A DNA stretch of 64,000 nt from Chara braunii (Eukaryota > Streptophyta > Charophyceae > Charales > Characeae), in the NCBI GenBank assembly GCA_003427395.1, contig BFEA01000006.1, forward strand, positions 3,567,919 to 3,631,918, given 5' to 3'. Within the stretch, counting starts at the first letter, position 1. Each line of letters begins with the position of its first letter. This document shows, piece after piece, positions 57,898 to 64,000 of this stretch. A program made the position numbers and the translations under genes. The notes below the pieces were generated by a model. It was not told the origin of the DNA. It saw nothing but the letters and a program-made list of their open reading frames with translations, and made no database searches.

Positions 57898-59858
57898 AGA
57901 CAGACTCGATTCAGGGAAAACCGAGAAGTGTAAGGGAGTGAACGTGGGGACCAAGTCTGATTATGCGTGTTAAGTAGAGAGTAACTTACTAGAGAAGTGT
58001 GGCACGGGTGAACCCTCGTCTCCTAGTCTACCTCGTTAGTTTCGACTGTGAGTGAGGGGCTCGTAGAGCGATGAAGGACAGTACGTGAAACGACACAGGT
58101 AGACAAGGACTGTTGTCAACGAGTGGAGAAAAAGGGGGTGAGTGTGCGTGCAGAGAGAAAGGAGAATCGAACTACACGCACCCGAGAACAAGCTAGCTGA
58201 GAGATCCTGTAATTATTGACCTTTGACAACCAACGGTCGAAAGACTGCGAGGTTCGTGAAAACTTGGGCCCGAAAGGCAACCAGGTACACCATAAACGAG
58301 CTTTGAACTAAAGTGCCAAGAGTAGAGAGAGGTGAGAAAATTGGGGGATAGCGAGAAGAGAGGGCAGAGCATAAAGTAGACCATATCACTAATTGTCGTA
58401 AGTGGGGAAAAAAGGGTTGGTAAGAGAAAGAAACGGAGATGGGAAGGCTAATACTCGAGACCATCGACCATCCCAAACGGGGCGACAAGAGAGAGCTTGA
58501 AAATAACGCAGGTTGTGGACATTGGTGTGAGCTCGTACTGTGCTTGAGGGCGAACGTGTAGTCCGTCGAAGCCGTTGGGAGAAAGTTTGTGCGCATTTCG
58601 TTAACATGCCTCACGTTGGAGGATAATGAGGACATGAGAAGGTAGGAACGAGAGAAAAAGGGGGAAAACGGCAAGGGTAAGCTACTAGTGAGTGCAAAGG
58701 GGGGAAGGTGAAAAAGTGTCTGGTGACAAGGTGCCTGCCTGGGGTTGCAGAAGGATCGGTAACTAGCGGGGGCAGACCGATAGGTCCTGGAGAGTCCAGC
58801 CATGAAAGCAGTTGGGCACATTCTGTTTAGGCCAAAGAGACTTCATTCAAAAAGTGTCCATAGCATACTATCTATATCTATCGAGCAAGCAGAAAGGAGA
58901 AAGAAGCATACTATTTATCAGCACGCGAAGCGACGACCGTCAACATCAAAGTCTGAGTCGTGTTACTCTCGCCACCTGTTTCTTCGAAGAAAATTTCAAC
59001 AACCACCACCTTCACGAGCATCATTGTTACTGTTGGTTGACCTAACGACTTCGATTGCCTCCACAGGTCGTTCCTGCAGGAAGTGGAGTGAATTGTATTT
59101 GAGGATCAGCCACTAGTATTGGAGGATCAGCCACCAAAAGGGGTATCTACAACTCGTCACTGGAGGTGTGGCGTGGAAAGTGATCAGAGTTACTCTCGAG
59201 GTAAACGAACAGAAAAACGGTCAGAAGCATGGTTGGGAGTTCTCACCTAACTAGAGGCTACTGGGATCTAATTAAGCCTGGCTGTTCCTAAATGCAGGCT
59301 TGTCTTGCCTCTCAAACCGTGGGTCAAGACTTTCTCGAGGGCAGTGACGCCGATTGAACTTATCTTGACCTCTTTGATGTCAATCACGAGAGATGAAAAA
59401 CTGAGACGGGTCTGAAAAACTCTTCACCTGAAAAACAGGATTTTGACCGTATTGTCAAACTGTGGACCTTGTGACTTCGTCGTGTTATTGCGTTGTGAAC
59501 TTCATGAATTTGCTGGTATTACTAAAAAGGTGTGCCCTATAGCTCCATCTTTTTCTCCAACGTAATTAAAGACCATGATACACCTTACCCCAAAAATTGA
59601 AAGCTTTGTTAATTTCGAGTAATTCTATCAGGCAAGAACGGTTGCTCTTCACCGTTACTCTTTATTAACTTATTGTTCAATTTTGTTTTTGAAATTGTTC
59701 TCGTGTTCAGCTAACAAGAGGAAGCGTGACAGGCATTTCAATTCCTCCTTCCTATTGTGCTGATGAGGACCCTAAGACGGGCGCGGTCGGTGATAGACGT
59801 TCCAGCCTCGGGCCTCAGCAGTCCAGCAGGCTTCTCTCCCCGGGCTTCCCGACAACGT

Positions 59859-61040
59859 GCCTACATGTGGCCTAGCATGAAGGCTGACTGCATAGAGTAC
59901 GTGCGTAGTTGCAAGGTATTCCAGCGCAAAGAAACTACGACGCGAACCCCATTGGGTTTTCTCATACCCTTGCCTATCCCTTCAGGACCCGGAGAGTCTG
60001 TGTTCATTGACTTCATGGATGTTGGGGTCAAGAGTAGGCATGGATAGAGCCAAGCCATGGTTGTAGTTTATCTTTTCAGCACATATGCAATTTTCGTTCC
60101 TTTGCCCTCCAAGGCACGCGCAAAATTAGTGATAGAGAAGTTTTTTGATGTCTGCGTAAGTGAGCATGGTATTCCGCTATCTATAGTTAGTGACAGAGAT
60201 ACGAGGTTTACTAGCCAGCACTGGCAGGAGCTTATGCGAGTCTGCGGTTCAAAGCTATTGATGTCATTTGGCCGTCATCCAGAGACTAACGGTCAGATAC
60301 TCAAGATGTATATTAGACCCGATCAGTTAACTGGGATGAGATGCTCCCTAAGGTAGCTAGCGCCTACAACAATAATGTTCGTTTGGCTACCTGCAGAACT
60401 CCTAACGAGTTACGTAAGTCCTCAAGACCACGCAGGCCGTTTGAAGGACTGTCTCGTGACTAGATTCAAAGACTTCCACCCGAAACAAGAGAATTTGCGC
60501 CACATCATGAGAGAGAAATCGCAAGAGTGACCGACAAATTGAGAAAAGCTCAGCATAAGATGATAGCGCAAGCTAATAAGCATCGTCGGCCATCGCAGTT
60601 CCAAGTAGGAGACTTAGTCTGGGTCAAGTCTAAGGAGTTCACTCCAGAAGAGAACATCTCACAAAAGTTGTTACCTGCATACAGAGGACCGTGGCCTGTC
60701 CTAGAAGTGAAAGGCAGAGAGAGGACGGACCCTCTTACACAATTGAGATACCGGCACACCTCCACACATACCCAGTCTTCCATGCATCAAAGTTGTTGCC
60801 TTGTGTCACCAGCCAGCAATTTTCATCGCATCGGTCGATAATCCCGTCGGACATGGATGGCACATATGATATAGATCGCATTGTGGAAAAGGATGTGTTC
60901 AGAACCGGAGGTAGGGGTCGTCCCCAGAAACAATACAAAGTCAAGCTTGTCAGGAGCCCGAGGACGACCGCTGGTTTACAAGAACAGAGCTTTTAGAGAC
61001 CGCTCCCGACATAGTCCACGCCTACGACAGAGAAAGGAAA
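59859..61040 (+). pseudogene. pol (IN): Element D integrase, remainder, with chromodomain-like tail
   Basis: YMWPSMKADCIEYVRSCKVFQR: the last Cys of the zinc module is Phe. Core: FIDFMD (D kept), a TAG at 60045-60047, SDRDTRF (D kept), then NGQILKMYIRPDQ where about 10 residues containing the catalytic Glu are deleted. Later frames carry DLVWVKSKEF (Trp intact where A and G have TAG), KLLPAYRGPWPVLEV and a chromodomain-like tail (IDRIVEKDVFRTGGRGRPQKQYKVKL) from about 60860. Confidence 0.86.
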
Positions 61041-61575
61041 GGTAAGGTCCTGCCTTGCATTGAAGTATTCTCAGAGGACCTCGAATTTAGGCCGGCAGGA
61101 GTGAAACGGTTTTCACCTTTACGATAGCCGATGCAATACCCAAGGCTCGATCCCTAGACCTCGCCCTCACCCATGTACAGTAGTAGTGACCCGTGTGTGC
61201 TTGAACCCACGACCTGTGTCCTGAAAGGTCATTTATTTACCTGTTGTAGATAGTGTGGTCATCGGGTCTTGAGCCGTACGTCTGAGTATTAGGGGTCTTA
61301 GCAGTAGTGTAGGTCGTAACTACTACAGTACCAAAGGGTCAAGACTGCGACCTTTCGGAAGATCCGGAAGTGGCCTTTCGTAAGTACTAGGAGTCAGCCC
61401 GCGTCTGAGTCAGCGAAGGGCAGTCCTGGCACAGTCAGCAAAGGGCAGTCCTAGTCCTACCTAGCCTAGTCAGTGGTACCCAGTCTCGATTGCACTTCGT
61501 CTAGTCAGCAAGTACCATGTAGGACTGCGTAACTCCGGGCCCAGGGTCAAGGGGCAGACCTACGACCATCCGAAG

Positions 61576-61583
61576 TATAAATA
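61576..61583 (+). promoter_or_regulatory. TATA box 1 in element D 3' LTR
   Basis: TATAAATA in GAAGTATAAATAAAGAGG; end of the first direct-repeat copy. Confidence 0.6.
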
Positions 61584-61884
61584 AAGAGGTCTGAGTATTA
61601 GGAGTCTTAGCAGTAGTGTAGGTCGTAACTGCTACAGTACCGAAGGGTCAAGACTGTGACCTTTCGGAAGATCCGAAAGTGGCCTTACATAAGTACTAGG
61701 AGTCAGCCCGCGTCTGAGTCAGCGAAGGGCAGTCCTAGCACAGTCAGCAAAGGGCAGTCCTAGTCCTACCTAGCCTAGTCAGCGGTACCCAGTCCCGGTT
61801 GCACTTTGTCTAGTCAGCAAGTACCATGTGGGACTGTGTAACTCCGGGCCCAGGGTCAAGGGGCAGACCTACGACCATCCGAAG

Positions 61885-61892
61885 TATAAATA
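61885..61892 (+). promoter_or_regulatory. TATA box 2 in element D 3' LTR
   Basis: Same block in the second direct-repeat copy, 309 bp downstream. Confidence 0.6.
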
Positions 61893-62191
61893 AAGAGGCA
61901 GCATCAAGTCATCGATTCATTCTGCCCCTTCGGTACTGTAGCAGTTACGACCTACACTACTGCTAAGACTCCTAATACTCAGACGTACGGCCCAAGACCC
62001 GATGACCACACTATCTACAACAGGTAAACAGACGACCTTTCAGGACACAGGTCGCCGGTTCAAGCACACACGGGTCACTACTACTGTACATGGGTGAGGG
62101 CGAGGTCTAGGGATCGAGCCCTGGGTATTGCATCTGCTACCGTAAAGGTGAAAACCGTTTCACTCCGGCGAGGTCCTCTGAGAATCCGAAG

Positions 62192-62199
62192 TATAAATA
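62192..62199 (+). promoter_or_regulatory. TATA box 3 in element D 3' LTR
   Basis: Same block after the inverted segment; it leads into the normal R/U5 sequence, so it is the one in the ancestral position relative to the LTR end. Confidence 0.65.
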
Positions 62200-62631
62200 A
62201 AGAGGCAGCATCAAGTCATGGATTCATTCTGCCTGTGAACCGTGTGGAAGCACTGTCGGTTGTGTAGGAAGGTCTGCAGGTGCCCCAAGAGGAAGTGGGT
62301 TAAGAGGAGGAAGACGTGGCCATAGCCGCTTGTGTTAGTTAGAGGTGAACGATGGCAGCCATAGCTGCCCGTAAGTTAGTGTGTGAGTGTGTTGTGTATG
62401 TGTGTGGGACATCCAGGGAGATCCAGAGTTGCGTGTGTGTGAACAAGTCGCTGGGGATACAGTTGATCGGGGTGAATCTTTGTCTGGCGCATTGGCGCCA
62501 TAGCCGATTGATACAAGTTTGAATCTGAACAGTGTTCTTGGCCTCGTTATCCCTGAGCGTTGTGTGGGGCCAGGGTGTTCGCCATCTGTTGGCATGCATG
62601 CGAAGTGTCCAAGAAGACAAGGCTGATTGCA

Positions 62632-63070
62632 TTGACATCTACCTTTCCTGCCAGTGTGTTGGTGTTGGCGTCCAGGTTTCGCTCGTGGTTTGTTGCCCTT
62701 GCTGCCATAGCCAGTGTCGTGTTGACATCGCTCTTTCCTGCCAGGGTGTTGGTGTTGACGTCCATGTTCGTGGTTTGTTGCCCTTGCTGCCATAGCCAGT
62801 GCCGTGTTGACATCGCTCTCTCCTGCCAGGGTGTTGGTGTTGGTGTTGACGTCCACGTTCGCTCGCGGTTTGTTGCGCTTGCTGCCATAACCAGTGCCGT
62901 GTTGACATCACTCTTTCCTGCCAGGGTGTTGGTGTTGACGTCCACGTTTCGCTCGGGGTTTGTTGCCTGTGCTGCCATAGCCCGTGTCGTGCTCTTTCCT
63001 GCGAGGGTGTTGGCGTCCACTTTTCTCTCGAGGTCTGTTTCGCTTGCTTCCATAGCCGCCCAGGTAAAAT
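62632..63070. repeat. Minisatellite, about 90-bp unit
   Basis: TTGACATC landmarks at about 62632, 62722, 62807 and 62902, and a degenerate fifth unit near 62985. Each unit reads GCTCTTTCCTGCCAGGGTGTTGG..GACGTCCA..GGTTTGTTGCCCTTGCTGCCATAGCCAGTG. D inserted within one unit at TTGA. Frames reading through it are repeat artefacts. Confidence 0.88.
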
Positions 63071-63310
63071 CCTGACAAGCAAGACACCCCCCTCCTCATC
63101 CCCCTGACACCTTTCCTCCTCCACTTGCTCATCTTCCTCTACCTCCTCCCCCTCCCAACTTTCATCTTCCTCCCTCTTAATCTCCATCACCTTCCCCCCT
63201 CCTCCTCTCCTTCCGCGTTCCCACGTCCATCTCCATCATTTTCCGTCGTCCTCCTCCACTCCCAACTTCTCACCTCCATCTTCTCACCTCCATCTCCTCA
63301 CCTTAGTACC
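63071..63310. repeat. C/T-rich tract
   Basis: About 230 bp almost purely pyrimidine on the plus strand (CCTCC, CATCTTC units). No coding evidence. Confidence 0.8.
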
Positions 63311-63365
63311 TGCCATGTGCTTGCATCCGTCGCTCACAGCTGGCAGCAGAGAACATCAGCACCGA

Positions 63366-64000
63366 GGCGCAGCTGATCCCGTTCCCAATAACCAACGCCC
63401 TCCACAAACGGACATGGTGGAGCATACAAGCGAAAGAAATCGACTGATCGCAGTAGATTTCCTCGGCTTGTGCGCTCCACCATCCCGATGCCCTCCATGA
63501 GAATCGGCAACGGGATGAGCTGCAACTCGGCGCTGATGTTTTCTTATGCCAGCTGTCAGCGACGGATGGAAAACAGACAGTGAATAAGTTATGCCACGTG
63601 TGCCCGTACACAGCCGACAGCTGGCGGCAGAAACAATGAGCGGAAACGCGCAGATGATCCCTTTCCCGATCCCGATCACATCCACAAATGGACACGGTGG
63701 AGCGTACAAGCGGATTTGCTTTGCTTGTATGCTCCTCCATGTCCGTTTGTGGATGGGATGGCGATCGGGAGAGGGCCAAAGGGATCAGCTGCGCCTCTGC
63801 ACCCATTTTTTCTCCCGCGGCTATCAGCTGTGGATGGAAACACGTGGCACGCAGAGAATTTGCGCAGATGATCCCTTTCCCGATCCTGGTACAATCCACA
63901 ACGGACACGGTGGAGCGTGCACGCGGATTTCCTTTGCTTGTATGCTCCTCCATGTCCGTTTGTGCATGGGATGGCGATTGGGAAAGGGATCAGCTGCGCC
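63366..64000. repeat. Array of three long palindromes
   Basis: Each unit starts GCGCAG(A/C)TGATCCC (about 63366, 63647, 63862) and folds into an imperfect hairpin of about 150 bp. The clearest, 63647-63807, has arms of roughly 65-70 bp (GCGCAGATGATCCCTTTCCC..TACAAGC against GCTTGTATGCTCC..GGGATCAGCTGCGC) around a loop of about 11 bp. Units are separated by 60-130 bp containing (C/T)AGCTG and GGATGGAAA. The third is cut by the window end. Confidence 0.85.

Larger units (their letters stand above)
55619..59854. mobile_element. 4.2-kb element of unknown type inside D's integrase
   Basis: 4236 bp bounded by TGTCG at the left and CGACA at the right, flanked by ACGT on both sides (55615-55618, 59855-59858). 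Excising it with one ACGT restores the host codons (AACCTGAC-ACGT-GCCTAC). There are no LTRs, no RT, integrase or transposase signature. The middle carries a 49-bp tandem repeat and a 206-bp duplication; the right 1.5 kb is AT-richer. The longest frame is a Ser-rich 203 codons on the minus strand (58213-58821) without recognisable domains. It is most likely a non-autonomous transposon; the class is unknown. Confidence 0.7.
12942..62631 (+). mobile_element. Element D: 49.7-kb Ty3/gypsy element swollen by nested insertions
   Basis: D begins TGAAACGG at 12942 and ends ATTGCA at 62631. The first 101 bp match the start of its 3' LTR (61102 on). TTGA precedes and follows it (12938-12941, 62632-62635), and the joined flanks recreate a minisatellite unit (GTGCCGTG-TTGA-CATC). 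Its own parts are: LTR fragment 12942-13042, leader about 39350-40339, gag 40340-41525 continued at 52507-53205, pol 53280-55618 continued at 59859-61020, 3' LTR 61102-62631. Insertions G, E and the 4.2-kb element account for the rest. The inference rests on two matching ends, the duplication and seamless resumption of gag and pol. Confidence 0.8.
61102..62631 (+). repeat. Element D 3' LTR, rearranged
   Basis: Starts TGAAACGG after the purine run GGCAGGAG and ends CTGATTGCA before TTGA. It is about 590 bp longer than expected. 61281-61589 is repeated at 61590-61898, and 61927-62183 is an inverted copy of about 61065-61335, including the polypurine/LTR junction itself. TATAAATA therefore occurs three times. 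Confidence 0.85.

Noticed and set aside
58213-58821. 203-codon Ser-rich minus-strand frame in the 4.2-kb element
   Set aside because: No recognisable domain and low-complexity composition; it could be the element's only protein, but I cannot support it.
62632-63070. Direct repeats that could suggest a CRISPR array
   Set aside because: Units are contiguous without unique spacers, and the context is eukaryotic.

Overview
This window is retrotransposon-dominated DNA from a large, repeat-rich eukaryotic nuclear genome. I find no host protein gene, rRNA or tRNA gene. The integrases carry C-terminal chromodomain-like tails, and the primer-binding sites (PBS) resemble the initiator-Met tRNA site used by plant LTR elements. 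This points to the green lineage, possibly a charophyte alga such as Chara; that guess is weak.

Layout. 1-546: unassigned GC-rich DNA. 547-9134: Ty3/gypsy element A (+). 9190-10025: a TTAA-flanked inverted-repeat element without coding capacity. 10180-11292: a probable minus-strand solo or truncated LTR. 11298-12941: microsatellites, a CACATCAGC-rich repeat and plain DNA. 12942-62631: one Ty3/gypsy element, D, blown up from perhaps 10 kb to 49.7 kb by nested insertions. 62632-64000: a 90-bp minisatellite into which D inserted, a C/T-rich tract, and an array of long palindromes.

The nest, outside to inside. D (+) starts at 12942 and ends at 62631 with a TTGA target duplication. G (+) sits in D's 5' LTR (13043 to about 39073). 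C (+) sits in G's 5' LTR (13192-31095, duplication TAGG). F (+) sits in C's leader (14576-23520, duplication ACCT). E (-) interrupts D's gag (41526-52506) and itself carries a composite LTR fragment (44283-45944) and a 480-bp insertion. A 4.2-kb element of unknown type (55619-59854, duplication ACGT) interrupts D's integrase region. Insertion order is therefore D, then G, C and F on one side, and E and the 4.2-kb element independently on the other.

Function. All elements share the order gag (coiled coil, capsid, CCHC knuckle), protease, reverse transcriptase, RNase H, integrase, chromodomain-like tail. A, G, D and E are clearly dead (frameshifts, stops, altered catalytic residues). C is moderately damaged. 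F is youngest, with apparently identical LTRs, yet has stops in gag and before its chromodomain. A, G and D are one related lineage with very similar leaders; C, E and F are different lineages.

Most interesting signals: short cis-motifs shared by unrelated elements (CATA-loop hairpins in LTRs, TGACGTGG clusters in C and E leaders, TTGAC clusters in A/G/D leaders), consistent 4-bp target duplications, the undescribed 4.2-kb and TTAA elements, a rearranged D 3' LTR with three TATA boxes, and the palindrome array. Several single-N sites flanked by duplicated sequence are probably assembly artefacts.
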